Assembly (NCBI GenBank): GCA_047628385.1
Contig: JBLHVH010000001.1
Coordinates: 1-64,000, forward strand
Direction of reading: 5' to 3'
Source: PZPK01 sp047628385
Lineage (GTDB): Bacteria > Pseudomonadota > Gammaproteobacteria > Pseudomonadales > Oleiphilaceae
Length of the DNA stretch: 64,000 bases
Part shown: piece by piece, positions 25,962-35,082 of the stretch
How the letters are laid out: the number at the start of each line of letters is the position of its first letter
How positions within the stretch are numbered: position 1 is the first letter of the stretch
Made by a program: the position numbers and the translations under genes
Notes under the pieces: model-generated
Seen by the model: the letters and a program-made list of their open reading frames with translations, nothing else
What the model was told of the DNA's origin: nothing
The model's database searches: none

Positions 25962-26088
25962 TAATCTTCTCTATAATTTTGCTTTAAAAATGAGAGTTTA
26001 ACGCTAGAACAGTGTAATAGTCACCATCAAAATACAAATTGCATTTGCATGGTTTGAAGTGAATCACTATTATATGCGGTCTTTTTTT

Positions 26089-26134
26089 GTCCATCGCACT
26101 TTAATTCTCAGGAACGATTGTGCGCACAATGGAC
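26089..26134 (+). promoter_or_regulatory. Structured leader upstream of purE
   Basis: GTCCAT-CGCAC (26089-26099) can pair with GTGCG-(bulge CACA)-ATGGAC (26120-26134), an 11-bp interrupted stem whose right arm also contains the palindrome ATTGTGCGCACAAT (26117-26130). It lies 27 bases before the purE start. It may be an operator or an RNA hairpin; it does not match the E. coli PurR box. Confidence 0.4.
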
Positions 26135-26161
26135 GTAAGCTTAGTCGATTGAGGTAACAAA

Positions 26162-26650
26162 ATGCAGCCAGTAGTGGGTATTATTATGGGTTCTAAGTCG
26201 GATTGGCCGACCATGGAGCACACCGCTAACATGCTTGATGAACTTGGCGTTCCTTACGAGGTCAAGATTGTCTCAGCTCACCGAACCCCTGATTTATTGT
26301 TTGATTACGCAAAACAAGCTGAATCACTCGGAATACAAGTAATCGTTGCCGGCGCCGGTGGTGCGGCACATCTTCCAGGTATGGCCGCGTCACAAACAAA
26401 CCTCCCTGTATTTGGCGTCCCTGTTCAATCTAAAGCTTTAAATGGCCTTGACTCATTACTGTCCATCGCACAAATGCCTGGTGGCGTAGCCGTTGGCACA
26501 CTTGCTATAGGCAAAGCGGGTGCAAAAAATGCAGGATTACTAGCAGCCCAAGTAATTGCATTACAGAACCCAAAGGTAAAAACAGCAGTCAGTAATTTTC
26601 GAGCCGCACAAACCAAAGCCGTTTTAGATCAACCAGACCCTAGAGATTAA
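26162..26650 (+). CDS. purE: N5-carboxyaminoimidazole ribonucleotide mutase
   Basis: A 162-residue class I PurE, cytosolic, which moves the carboxylate of N5-CAIR to make CAIR in purine synthesis. Seen: GIIMGSKSDWPTMEH at the N-terminus, the catalytic His in SAHRTPDLLFDYA (near residue 45), and VIVAGAGGAAHLPGMAASQT. GAGGTAACAAA precedes the ATG. purK follows after 3 bases in the typical purE-purK operon. Confidence 0.98.
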   Translation: MQPVVGIIMGSKSDWPTMEHTANMLDELGVPYEVKIVSAHRTPDLLFDYAKQAESLGIQVIVAGAGGAAHLPGMAASQTNLPVFGVPVQSKALNGLDSLLSIAQMPGGVAVGTLAIGKAGAKNAGLLAAQVIALQNPKVKTAVSNFRAAQTKAVLDQPDPRD

Positions 26651-26653
26651 CCC

Positions 26654-27814
26654 ATGAAAAAAATTGGCGTATTAGGAGCAGGACAACTTGGCAGAATGCT
26701 GGCGCTTGCAGGCTACCCATTAGAATTAGGCTTTCACTTTTACGACACCTCGGGCAACCCTAGCGTTGGACTTGGTGATATAACAATCGATACCGAAGGG
26801 GACATAAACAACCCCTCTTTGGCAGCTTTTTTGAAAGATGTTGACGTCGTCACTTATGAATTTGAGCATCTTCCACTTGAACTAACCCAATATATCGAAA
26901 AACAGACCGTCCTTTTTCCGCCGTCAAAATCTATCGAAGTTTGCCAAAATAGAGCAGAAGAAAAAGCACTATTTACCAAATTAGGGATCCCGACACCTAA
27001 ATATCACATTGTTAACAACGCCGCAGAGCTTAAAAGTGCCGTTGAAGACCTAGGCTGCCCCATTGTCGCTAAAACAACGACAGAAGGCTACGATGGTAAA
27101 GGTCAGTTTGTCATTCGCTCTCTAGAGCAATGTGAGGAAGCATGGAAAACAATTGGAGAATCCCCAAACGGAACAATGACGCTAATCGCCGAAGCATTCG
27201 TAGACTTTAAGCGCGAACTTTCAGTGATTGCAGCACGATCAAACAATGATGACATGGTCGTTTACCCACTAACGGAAAATAGCCACCACGAAGGAATTCT
27301 GCGCTACTCCATTGCTCCAGCTCCTTTCCTTGAGAAAGAGATTTCAGACCAAGCAATCAGCTACATTAAGGAGTTAATGCACGAATTAGGACATGTAGGA
27401 ATTTTAACGCTAGAGTTATTTGAAACAGAGAATGGTCTAGTCGCAAATGAAATGGCACCCAGAGTTCATAATTCAGGGCACTGGACTATAGAAGGCTGTG
27501 CATCGAGTCAGTTCGAGAATCATTTACGGGCTATCACCGGCCTACCACTTGGCTGTACATCAGCCTATTCACCTACGTGCATGATTAACATTATTACCGA
27601 AAAAGGAGATATCAATAGTATTCTTGCTCTACCTTACGCACACGTCCACCTTTATGGTAAAGAAGAACGAGAAGGCAGAAAACTAGGCCATATAACTGTT
27701 AAAGGCGACACACTCAAAGAACTAACATGGCGCGTACAAAATGTTGCTAGTTTTCTACCTGGCAACCCAGACTTTGAAGGCAGCAAAGGCGAAACCAGCA
27801 CATTTGAACACTAA
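26654..27814 (+). CDS. purK: N5-carboxyaminoimidazole ribonucleotide synthetase
   Basis: A 386-residue ATP-grasp ligase that makes N5-CAIR from AIR, bicarbonate and ATP, the step before PurE. Seen: GVLGAGQLGRMLALAGYPL (N-terminal nucleotide fold), the ATP-grasp core VAKTTTEGYDGKGQFVI, and metal-binding NEMAPRVHNSGHWTIEGC. Slightly longer than E. coli PurK (355). Second gene of purEK. Confidence 0.98.
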   Translation: MKKIGVLGAGQLGRMLALAGYPLELGFHFYDTSGNPSVGLGDITIDTEGDINNPSLAAFLKDVDVVTYEFEHLPLELTQYIEKQTVLFPPSKSIEVCQNRAEEKALFTKLGIPTPKYHIVNNAAELKSAVEDLGCPIVAKTTTEGYDGKGQFVIRSLEQCEEAWKTIGESPNGTMTLIAEAFVDFKRELSVIAARSNNDDMVVYPLTENSHHEGILRYSIAPAPFLEKEISDQAISYIKELMHELGHVGILTLELFETENGLVANEMAPRVHNSGHWTIEGCASSQFENHLRAITGLPLGCTSAYSPTCMINIITEKGDINSILALPYAHVHLYGKEEREGRKLGHITVKGDTLKELTWRVQNVASFLPGNPDFEGSKGETSTFEH

Positions 27815-27847
27815 GCATTTCTGATAATATAACTGCCTTGAAATTAA

Positions 27848-27897
27848 AGCACCTCTTCTAAAAGTAAACTTACCTAAGTGAACTTAGGTTAGGTGCT
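27848..27897. terminator. Nested inverted repeats between convergent purK and the CheX-like gene
   Basis: An inner perfect repeat ACCTAAGT / ACTTAGGT (27872-27889, two-base centre) lies inside an outer stem AGCACCT / AGGTGCT (27848-27854 with 27891-27897). The right arm overlaps the stop of the minus-strand gene. T-runs are weak on both strands, so a terminator role is only likely because the genes converge. Confidence 0.4.
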
Positions 27898-28411
27898 CTA
27901 ATTCACTTTCTTCAAACCAATCCTCATCTTCGTCCTCATATTCAAACAACTGACCTGCACCACTTGACACATCAAGAAATAAACAGCACTCCATCGTTTT
28001 ATTGTTGACTTCAAAGTACCGGTCCGCCTGAGTAAACATACCTTTTAAGGAGTCTTGGGTTTTCGCATCAATACAAAATTTAGGCAAACCCATTTTAAGA
28101 TCACAACCATGATCGACTAATTTATTTTTCAGCCTCCCTAAAAAACGGTTTGACAACTCTAGTACCCAATCCACCAGAAAACTGTCATCATCACCGTGAT
28201 CTTTAAATGGCATGGTTTCTTTCAGCAACTGCCTAGGAACATTTAAACACAACATGACGCTGACATTTTCTGAAGATGCATCTATATAAGCTCTAAACAC
28301 ATCTTCACAATCACCCTGTCGCTCGACTTTAGCGATATTGCAACCAAGACTTTCAAACTGCTTAATGCAAGTTGAATCAAACAATTCAATAATACGCTGC
28401 TCAGTTTCCAT
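27884..28411 (-). CDS. CheX-like domain protein
   Basis: A 175-residue acidic cytosolic protein. The middle (about residues 80-120) resembles the CheX/CheC phosphatase fold: WVLELSNRFLGRLKNKLVDH, then LKMGLPKFCIDA, matching the pattern E-x-x-N-x-x-x-G-x-x-K that carries the catalytic Glu/Asn pair in CheX. The C-terminus is a highly acidic tail (EYEDEDEDWFEESELEH). CheX dephosphorylates CheY-P in chemotaxis. Here there is no chemotaxis neighbour, so it may dephosphorylate another response regulator. GAAGGGGAAGTA precedes the ATG. Confidence 0.6.
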   Translation of the reverse strand: METEQRIIELFDSTCIKQFESLGCNIAKVERQGDCEDVFRAYIDASSENVSVMLCLNVPRQLLKETMPFKDHGDDDSFLVDWVLELSNRFLGRLKNKLVDHGCDLKMGLPKFCIDAKTQDSLKGMFTQADRYFEVNNKTMECCLFLDVSSGAGQLFEYEDEDEDWFEESELEHLT

Positions 28412-28694
28412 TACTTCCCCTTCAACTAAAAAGTTCTTATAATAATAACGACTAGACGTGAGTATAGTAGCCAGACCCCAAACCCGCTAAATTTATCAAA
28501 TAACTTTTACTTATAGCGCTCAGCACACACATAAAAAATGAAATTTTTCATCGATTTAATGAAAGTATAGCCCACTGTTTTATTGATTATGCATTCATCT
28601 AGGTCAAGCAATATAGATTCACCAAAATATCAGTGCTATTATCATCCCATAATAAAAAAAATCACACTAACCTTTAACAGATGGAGAGCCAAAC

Positions 28695-29273
28695 ATGGCG
28701 ATCGAACTACCAGCATTACCTTATGCAATTGACGCATTAGTACCACATATTTCAAAAGAAACCTTAGAATTTCACCATGGCAAACACCATGCTACATATG
28801 TTGCAAAACTAAACGCAGCTATCCCTGGCACTGAATTTGAAGGAAAATCTTTAGAAGACATTATTAAAACAGCTAAAGGCCCTGTTTTTAATAATGCAGC
28901 TCAGATCTGGAACCACACATTTTACTGGAACTGCTTAAGCCCAAATGGCGGCGGCGAGCCTACAGGTACACTGTCTGAAGCAATCAACAGCACTTTTGGC
29001 TCATTTGCAGAATTTCAAGCAACATTTAACGACAAAGCTGTCAACAACTTCGGCTCTAGCTGGACTTGGTTAGTTAAGAATAGCGACGGTTCTTTAGAAA
29101 TTATTAATACCAGTAACGCTGGTACACCGATGACTGAAGGCCAAACAGCTATCTTAACTGTCGACCTTTGGGAACATGCTTATTACATCGATTTCCGCAA
29201 TGCTCGGCCTGCATATTTAGGCGCATTCTGGAACCTTGTTAACTGGGAATTCGCAGCAGCAAACCTAGCATAA
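28695..29273 (+). CDS. sodB: Superoxide dismutase (Fe)
   Basis: A 192-residue iron superoxide dismutase, full length, cytosolic; it converts superoxide to oxygen and hydrogen peroxide. The four metal ligands are visible: His27 (EFHHGKHHATYV), the His of WNHTFYWNCL near 74, and Asp and His of DLWEHAYYIDF near 157-161. The sequence ends WNLVNWEFAAANLA, typical of the Fe form. The Shine-Dalgarno GGAGAG is 6 bases before the ATG. In enterobacteria the sodB mRNA is destroyed by the Fur-controlled RNA RyhB; a possible pairing with the candidate RNA at 17377-17487 is given in the findings. Confidence 0.97.
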   Translation: MAIELPALPYAIDALVPHISKETLEFHHGKHHATYVAKLNAAIPGTEFEGKSLEDIIKTAKGPVFNNAAQIWNHTFYWNCLSPNGGGEPTGTLSEAINSTFGSFAEFQATFNDKAVNNFGSSWTWLVKNSDGSLEIINTSNAGTPMTEGQTAILTVDLWEHAYYIDFRNARPAYLGAFWNLVNWEFAAANLA

Positions 29274-29320
29274 GTAATCATTAAGGTAGGCATTTTATAA
29301 AAAGTGCTACCCAATAAAAC

Positions 29321-29353
29321 AAAAAACCAAGGTATTTACCTTGGTTTTTTTAT
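29321..29353. terminator. Bidirectional terminator between sodB and gspD
   Basis: Inverted repeat AACCAAGGTA / TACCTTGGTT with T-runs on both strands. It ends sodB (plus) 48 bases after its stop and gspD (minus) about 75 bases after its stop. Confidence 0.9.
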
Positions 29354-29428
29354 TTTCAATCGTAAGAAGTGACGACGCAAAATACTTTTAAGTAGAACTA
29401 AAGCACCTAAATATAGTTTACATAGATA

Positions 29429-31375
29429 TTACTTCACCTTCATACCACCATAAATACTGTCTACATCAGGCTTAATAAGTGCATTTAATTCTTCCTCATC
29501 TTCACCATTACTCTTTTTAATCGCCAAATTCAATTTCCAAAGTTCATCGAATTTTTCAACGGTAACAGCTCTGGTCGCCGCTCTGTCACGCAATATTGTT
29601 GGACGAAGAAAGACAATCAAGTTCTGTTTACTCATTCTAGAAGAGGTACTTGTAAATAAACGCCCTAACCAAGGAATATCGCCCAAGAGAGGCACCTTAC
29701 TCTCACTTGTTACAACATTATCAGAAATCAAACCACCTAAAATAATAGTTTCACCATTATCAGCCAATACATTCGTCTTTATCTGTCGTTTAGTGGTCGT
29801 AATATCTGCACCAGCTGTTGAATCTTTGACGCCAGATATTTCTTGCTCAATTTCCAAACGAACCAAATTACCCTCACTAATACTAGGCGTAACTATAAGC
29901 TTCACACCAACATCCTGACGCTCAATGGTTGTAAAAGGATCCGCTGTACCAGCACCTGACGAGGTTGATTGCCCAGTAATAATTGGAACATTCTCACCAA
30001 CAATTATTGAAGACTCCTGATTATCCATTGTAATAAGCTTAGGTGTTGAAAGCACGTTCGCACTCGCATCCCCTTCCAAAGCCTGTATAAGGGCTCCCCA
30101 ACTCACATTACCGCTCGTTGCACCAAAACCCGCAGTGATACCATTAGATGGAGAGCCAATCGTTGTGGCATCAAGATCACCGCCATCGCTCGCAATAAGC
30201 GCACCCAAAACATTCGCAGTACTGATACCAATCTCACTAAAATTAGTAAATATACCCGGTACAGAACCGCCTTTATCAAACATTGCCCACTGAACACCTA
30301 AAGAATTATCATTAGCATCAGAAATTTCAACAATCGCCGCTTCAATCAATACTTGAGCTCGTCGTATATCCAATTGTTCAATCACACCGTCCAACTCTTG
30401 TATCACAGAAGGCTCAGCCCGAATCACTAAAGCATTAATCGACTCATCTGCATAAACAGTCGCTTCAGTCTTTTGATTTTTACCTTTTGCTCCTTCACTA
30501 CTAATCGACCCCATCAGACCTTTCAAAAGCTCAGCAAGGCCTTCAGCATCAGCATGCTTTAAACGCACGACTTTCGTTTTCCCACCTGTTGAGGAAGGTT
30601 GATCCAGCTTAGTAATCAATCCTCTCATCTTTTCTCTAAAAGGCTCGTCACCACGAAGTATTAAACGATTACTACGCTGATCCGCCACCACACTAAACTT
30701 TTTAGCACTACCTTTACCGCTACTCTTTCCAAGCTCTGCAGGCGCCAGTTCCTCTAGCAACTTGACCATATCGCCAACCCACGCTTCTTGAAGTTGCACA
30801 ACTTCCAACTCATATTTTGAAGGGCTATCCAATTCATCAATTATTTTACTTATACGTCTTATGTTTGCTAAATGATCACTAATAATTAAGGCATTCGCAG
30901 CAGCAACACCCGCAAGATGACCATATTTCGCAACCATAGGGCGAAGAATAGGCACTAACTCCAATGCACGAGCATTATTTACTTGAATAACACGCGTTAC
31001 GATCTGCTCAGAAGGTACTTTTCGTAGGAAGCGGTCATTTTGAGCAGATTGTTTTGCATCATTTTGTCGGACAATTTTAATGACATCTGTACCGGGTATC
31101 GCAGCAAAACCATGCACACCTAAAACAGCCAAAAACATCTCATATACTGCAGCTTTATTAAGCGATGAGTTAGAAACAACCGTAACTTTACCTTTTATAC
31201 GCGGATCAATTACAAAACTATAACCTGTAATATCGGCAATTTGAGTCACAAACGCACGAATATCAGCATCTTTTAAATTTACTTTCCAGGTCTGCTCTTC
31301 AGCTTGAGCCACCATAGATAATGACAAAACAATACTTGCAAGCGCATGCATTAAATAGCGTATTAAAGACTTCAT
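29429..31375 (-). CDS. gspD: Type II secretion outer-membrane secretin
   Basis: A 648-residue secretin with a signal peptide (about residues 1-25, cleavage near MVAQA). The N0 domain (VNLKDADIRAFVTQIADITG) is followed by N1-N3 repeats (VIQVNNARALELVPILRPMV; VVQLQEAWVGDMVKLLEELA; VVRLKHADAEGLAELLKGLM). The C-terminal secretin domain has LIQALEGDASANVLSTPKLI and VPLLGDIPWLGRLF. It forms the outer-membrane channel through which folded exoproteins leave the periplasm. Last gene of gspN-gspC-gspD; no gspE-M gene is in the window. Confidence 0.96.
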   Translation of the reverse strand: MKSLIRYLMHALASIVLSLSMVAQAEEQTWKVNLKDADIRAFVTQIADITGYSFVIDPRIKGKVTVVSNSSLNKAAVYEMFLAVLGVHGFAAIPGTDVIKIVRQNDAKQSAQNDRFLRKVPSEQIVTRVIQVNNARALELVPILRPMVAKYGHLAGVAAANALIISDHLANIRRISKIIDELDSPSKYELEVVQLQEAWVGDMVKLLEELAPAELGKSSGKGSAKKFSVVADQRSNRLILRGDEPFREKMRGLITKLDQPSSTGGKTKVVRLKHADAEGLAELLKGLMGSISSEGAKGKNQKTEATVYADESINALVIRAEPSVIQELDGVIEQLDIRRAQVLIEAAIVEISDANDNSLGVQWAMFDKGGSVPGIFTNFSEIGISTANVLGALIASDGGDLDATTIGSPSNGITAGFGATSGNVSWGALIQALEGDASANVLSTPKLITMDNQESSIIVGENVPIITGQSTSSGAGTADPFTTIERQDVGVKLIVTPSISEGNLVRLEIEQEISGVKDSTAGADITTTKRQIKTNVLADNGETIILGGLISDNVVTSESKVPLLGDIPWLGRLFTSTSSRMSKQNLIVFLRPTILRDRAATRAVTVEKFDELWKLNLAIKKSNGEDEEELNALIKPDVDSIYGGMKVK

Positions 31376-31415
31376 ACTGTATCGTTTCTCTTTTCAAGTA
31401 ATTAAATATTATGAG

Positions 31416-32270
31416 TTATCTTAAAGGATAATTAATAAAAAAACTGGCACCATCTCGCACAACTTCAACTTCTAAGCTGCCCTGCTCATACAATCCCTTC
31501 ATTAGGTTTTTATCTTTCTTTATATCACCTAATAGGTTTCCATTTACAGAGCGAATCACATCACCTTTCTGCAAATTCAAACCTGATAGCATTGGGTTAC
31601 CACCTTGATAAACATAACCTCCCGCACCTGGCAACAAACCAACGGACGTCAATGCTTTTTCAGGGTTGAGCGCTATTTGATTTGTCGCTTCTTCCATAAA
31701 TTGTTCAGGTGATTTTATACGTTCAGTACGCCCTCTAGCTTTTTTGGGAACAGGCTTGGGCGCTTTTGCAATAATATTCTGCCCTTTGGCCACTTTATCA
31801 TCAAAAGACAAAGTCTCCAGCTTACCATTACGACGCAAAAGTATCCGATCACTATATACCTCCTCTAAAACAGCATTCCCCGGCAAAGTATCACCTAAGC
31901 CGTAATAGTCTGAAGTTTTACCAATCTCTTCAACTATAGCACCAGATGCGCCACCTTGCTTAGCAGTAAAAACGCCCTTAAGGATTAACCTTAGTCTTGT
32001 TTTTGGGGCCTCTGTCGGCTTATCTACTTTTTGAACAGCCAACACGCCGGCCTTACCAAACAAGTGAAACTGAGCCAACTTGCCCGAATGCCCAACCGTT
32101 TTCTTTTGTGCAATGGAGGAAACCTGAGCAAACACCATTGGCTCATCTGCAGAAGTCGCCACCGAGAACCAAGTAAATTGAGCACATAAATAAGCAGCAT
32201 AAACTACCAAGCAGGCAAGTAAGCATGATTGAAGTTTAGTGATTACTTTTTGCTCTACTTTGAATTCCAA
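31416..32270 (-). CDS. gspC: Type II secretion inner-membrane linker protein C
   Basis: A 284-residue protein. One transmembrane helix near residues 15-35 is followed by the periplasmic HR domain (FHLFGKAGVLA; LRLILKGVFTAKQGGASGAI; YYGLGDTLPGNAVLEEVYSD), a linker rich in Lys/Pro, and a C-terminal PDZ domain (GLLPGAGGYVYQGG; GLNLQKGDVIRSVNG). It connects the inner-membrane platform to the GspD secretin. The start is a TTG at 32270, preceded by AAGG seven bases upstream; no ATG lies near. 35 bases separate it from gspN. Confidence 0.93.
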   Translation of the reverse strand: MEFKVEQKVITKLQSCLLACLVVYAAYLCAQFTWFSVATSADEPMVFAQVSSIAQKKTVGHSGKLAQFHLFGKAGVLAVQKVDKPTEAPKTRLRLILKGVFTAKQGGASGAIVEEIGKTSDYYGLGDTLPGNAVLEEVYSDRILLRRNGKLETLSFDDKVAKGQNIIAKAPKPVPKKARGRTERIKSPEQFMEEATNQIALNPEKALTSVGLLPGAGGYVYQGGNPMLSGLNLQKGDVIRSVNGNLLGDIKKDKNLMKGLYEQGSLEVEVVRDGASFFINYPLR

Positions 32271-32305
32271 ACCAATACCTTCTTTATAAATAAAGTGATC
32301 TTTAT

Positions 32306-33064
32306 TTAATTATAAATATTCTTCTTGACCTTAAATACTATATCTTTTTCTTGAGAATTCTGCGGCCAAGCCTCATCTGACAAATCTAATAATCTACGCT
32401 TAACCGTTAGCATAGCAGAACCGTCAGGGTCCAATAAGCCTTCAATTGCGTCAAACGAAGCATCTGCATCGCGCACCCCAAAGAAAATATCCCCATTAGA
32501 CTTCGTCTCTAGCCTACCTTTAAACATTGGAAGTGTGCGTTCATGTAACTGCCTTCCTGCAGGGTAAGCAATATCCCCCCCACTCCATGACAACAAACCA
32601 CTGGCCGATTTAAGTTGATTATCAACTACCTCAACCTGTACACCCTTTGCCACTAGCTGACCACTTAACCTCACCCGCTGCCGCTTAAATAAGGGCGTCA
32701 AATACGACAAATCGATATCCGCCGAGGTAATGTCAATGTATATAGAACTCAAACCAATACTAGCGTTCATATTGACCATTCCAGCCTGACTCTTAATTTG
32801 CAAATCGATAGGCAGCTCTAGCCCCAACAAACCTAAAAAGGAAATATTCCAATCTACTATTGACTCTATATTTTGATACTGAACCAGCGCTTGACCATCC
32901 CAAATAGTGCCGTTAAGAGATAGTACTTTGACAGGGATGTTGCTCTCTTTTAGCTGAGGTGCCAGCCCTTTATGCCAAACAATATCTGCTGGCAAAGATG
33001 ACAGCAAAAACAGTATCAGGCTTAACAAAAACAGGCTTAAATATAATACAGTTTTTTTTATCAC
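32306..33064 (-). CDS. gspN: Type II secretion system protein N
   Basis: A 252-residue GspN. One N-terminal transmembrane helix (VLYLSLFLLSLILFLLSSLP) is followed by a periplasmic beta-rich domain with the family pattern LNGTIWDGQALVQYQNIES and LSGQLVAKGVQVEV. GspN is an accessory inner-membrane component found in only part of T2SS systems. The start is probably GTG 33064; a strong ribosome site is not visible. It heads the gspN-gspC-gspD unit. Confidence 0.88.
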   Translation of the reverse strand: MIKKTVLYLSLFLLSLILFLLSSLPADIVWHKGLAPQLKESNIPVKVLSLNGTIWDGQALVQYQNIESIVDWNISFLGLLGLELPIDLQIKSQAGMVNMNASIGLSSIYIDITSADIDLSYLTPLFKRQRVRLSGQLVAKGVQVEVVDNQLKSASGLLSWSGGDIAYPAGRQLHERTLPMFKGRLETKSNGDIFFGVRDADASFDAIEGLLDPDGSAMLTVKRRLLDLSDEAWPQNSQEKDIVFKVKKNIYN

Positions 33065-33293
33065 TATTTAGTCACGCTTTAAAATCAGAACCATAGCATT
33101 ACTATGTTCGAAAACACAAAAATCACCGAAAATAAACAACGATATTTGCCCAGTTAAAAAATCCGTTCAATTACAGACTATTTAACACCTTAAATCTACC
33201 TTTATTAACGCTTTTTCATACCAACACACGAGTACTTATTAGAACCTTGCACTAGAACACAACCCCAACGCTAATACAGAAAAATATACAGAC

Positions 33294-33322
33294 AAAAAAA
33301 ACCCCGGCGTTCACCAGGGTTT
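33294..33322 (-). terminator. groEL terminator
   Basis: Stem AAACCCTGG / CCGGGGTTT (one T-G pair, six-base loop) followed by T8 on the minus strand, 25 bases after the groEL stop. Confidence 0.92.
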
Positions 33323-33346
33323 AAATTTTTCAGTGTTGGGAAAAAA

Positions 33347-34996
33347 CTACATCATTCCGCCCATGCCACCCATTCCGCCCATTCCGCCCATATCAGGCAT
33401 TCCTGGCGCTGCAGAATCGTCAACCGCATCAGTAATCATACATTCTGTTGTAATCATAAGACCGGCAATAGAACCTGCTGACTGAAGCGCAGTACGTGTT
33501 ACTTTTGCTGGATCAAGAATACCCATTTCCAGCATATCACCGTACTCACCCGTTGCAGCATTATAGCCAAAACTACCTTCACCCTGCTTAACTTTGTCTG
33601 CAACAACAGACCCTTCAGCACCTGCGTTTTCTACGATCTGGCGCAGCGGCATCTCCATTGCACGTCGTAATAAATTAATGCCTACAGTTTGGTCAGCATT
33701 ATCGCCTTCAAGATCAGTAATTGATTGCAATGCACGAATAAGAGAAACGCCACCACCAGGCACCACCCCTTCTTCTACTGCTGCACGTGTTGAGTGAAGC
33801 GCATCTTCAACACGCGCTTTCTTCTCTTTCATTTCTACTTCAGAGCCTGCGCCCACTTTAATAACAGCAACACCACCCGCTAATTTTGCAACACGTTCCT
33901 GAAGCTTTTCGCGATCATAATCGGAACTGCTGTCTTCAATTTGCTTACGGATTTGACCAACACGCACTTCGATTTCAGCATGTGCACCCGCACCATCAAT
34001 TATCGTTGTATTTTCTTTGCTGATATTGATGCGCTTAGCAGTACCAAGTGCATCAACCGTTGTTGTTTCCAACGAAAGACCAAGCTCTTCAGAAACAACC
34101 GTGCCACCCGTTAGAATAGCAATGTCTTGAAGCATTTCTTTACGACGATCACCAAAACCTGGGGCTTTTACAGCGGCAACTTTCACAATACCACGCATAT
34201 TGTTTACAACTAGCGTTGCTAAAGCCTCACCTTCAATATCTTCAGCAATAATTAATAACGGCTTGCTCGCTTTTGCCACAGCTTCTAATACCGGCAATAA
34301 CTCACGAATGTTAGAGATTTTCTTCTCAACTAATAGGATAAACGGATTATCCAGCTCAGCACTCATATTGTCTTGATTATTAATGAAGTAAGGTGACAAG
34401 TAACCACGATCAAACTGCATACCTTCAACAACATCTAATTCGTCATCAAAGCCATTACCCTCTTCAACAGTAATAACACCTTCTTTACCTACTTTTTCCA
34501 TTGCCTCTGCAATAATATTTCCTACAGAAGTATCGCTATTCGCTGAAATAGTTCCAACCTGCGAAATCGCTTTATTATCTTCACATGGACGAGCAAAGCT
34601 TTTTATTGCTTCAACAGCAACCTGAACACCTTTATCGATACCACGCTTTAGGTCCATAGGATTCATGCCAGCAGCAACTGCTTTCAAGCCTTCGTTTACA
34701 ATAGCTTGAGCCAACACTGTTGCAGTTGTAGTACCATCACCTGCAGCATCATTAGTTTGTGAAGCGACTTCCTTCACCATTTGAGCACCCATATTTTCGA
34801 ACTTATCTTTCAGCTCAATTTCTTTAGCAACCGAAACACCGTCTTTCGTTACGGTTGGTGCGCCAAATGATTTATCTAAAACAACATTTCGACCTTTTGG
34901 TCCTAACGTGACTTTAACGGCATCAGCCAAAATATTTACACCTGCCAACATACCTTGACGAGCCGGATCACCAAACTTTACGTCTTTTGCGCTCAT
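33347..34996 (-). CDS. groEL: 60 kDa chaperonin
   Basis: A 549-residue chaperonin, standard length, that folds proteins in a double-ring ATP-driven chamber with GroES. Seen: SAKDVKFGDPARQGMLAGVN start, ATP motif TVTKDGVSVAKEIELKDK and NDAAGDGTTTATVLAQAI, and the C-terminal Gly-Met repeats (GGMGGMGGMGGMM). It follows groES with 86 bases between and ends at a strong terminator. Confidence 0.99.
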   Translation of the reverse strand: MSAKDVKFGDPARQGMLAGVNILADAVKVTLGPKGRNVVLDKSFGAPTVTKDGVSVAKEIELKDKFENMGAQMVKEVASQTNDAAGDGTTTATVLAQAIVNEGLKAVAAGMNPMDLKRGIDKGVQVAVEAIKSFARPCEDNKAISQVGTISANSDTSVGNIIAEAMEKVGKEGVITVEEGNGFDDELDVVEGMQFDRGYLSPYFINNQDNMSAELDNPFILLVEKKISNIRELLPVLEAVAKASKPLLIIAEDIEGEALATLVVNNMRGIVKVAAVKAPGFGDRRKEMLQDIAILTGGTVVSEELGLSLETTTVDALGTAKRINISKENTTIIDGAGAHAEIEVRVGQIRKQIEDSSSDYDREKLQERVAKLAGGVAVIKVGAGSEVEMKEKKARVEDALHSTRAAVEEGVVPGGGVSLIRALQSITDLEGDNADQTVGINLLRRAMEMPLRQIVENAGAEGSVVADKVKQGEGSFGYNAATGEYGDMLEMGILDPAKVTRTALQSAGSIAGLMITTECMITDAVDDSAAPGMPDMGGMGGMGGMGGMM

Positions 34997-35082
34997 AACA
35001 ATTTCCTACTTTATACTTAATATATTTAATTCGTGAATATCACCGCTTTACGATGACATTTAGCTTAATTTGATAGAACAGC

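Noticed and set aside
28640..28660. Fur-box-like ATTATCAT before sodB
   Set aside because: Only one half-site matches; there is no inverted partner, so direct Fur control is not supported.
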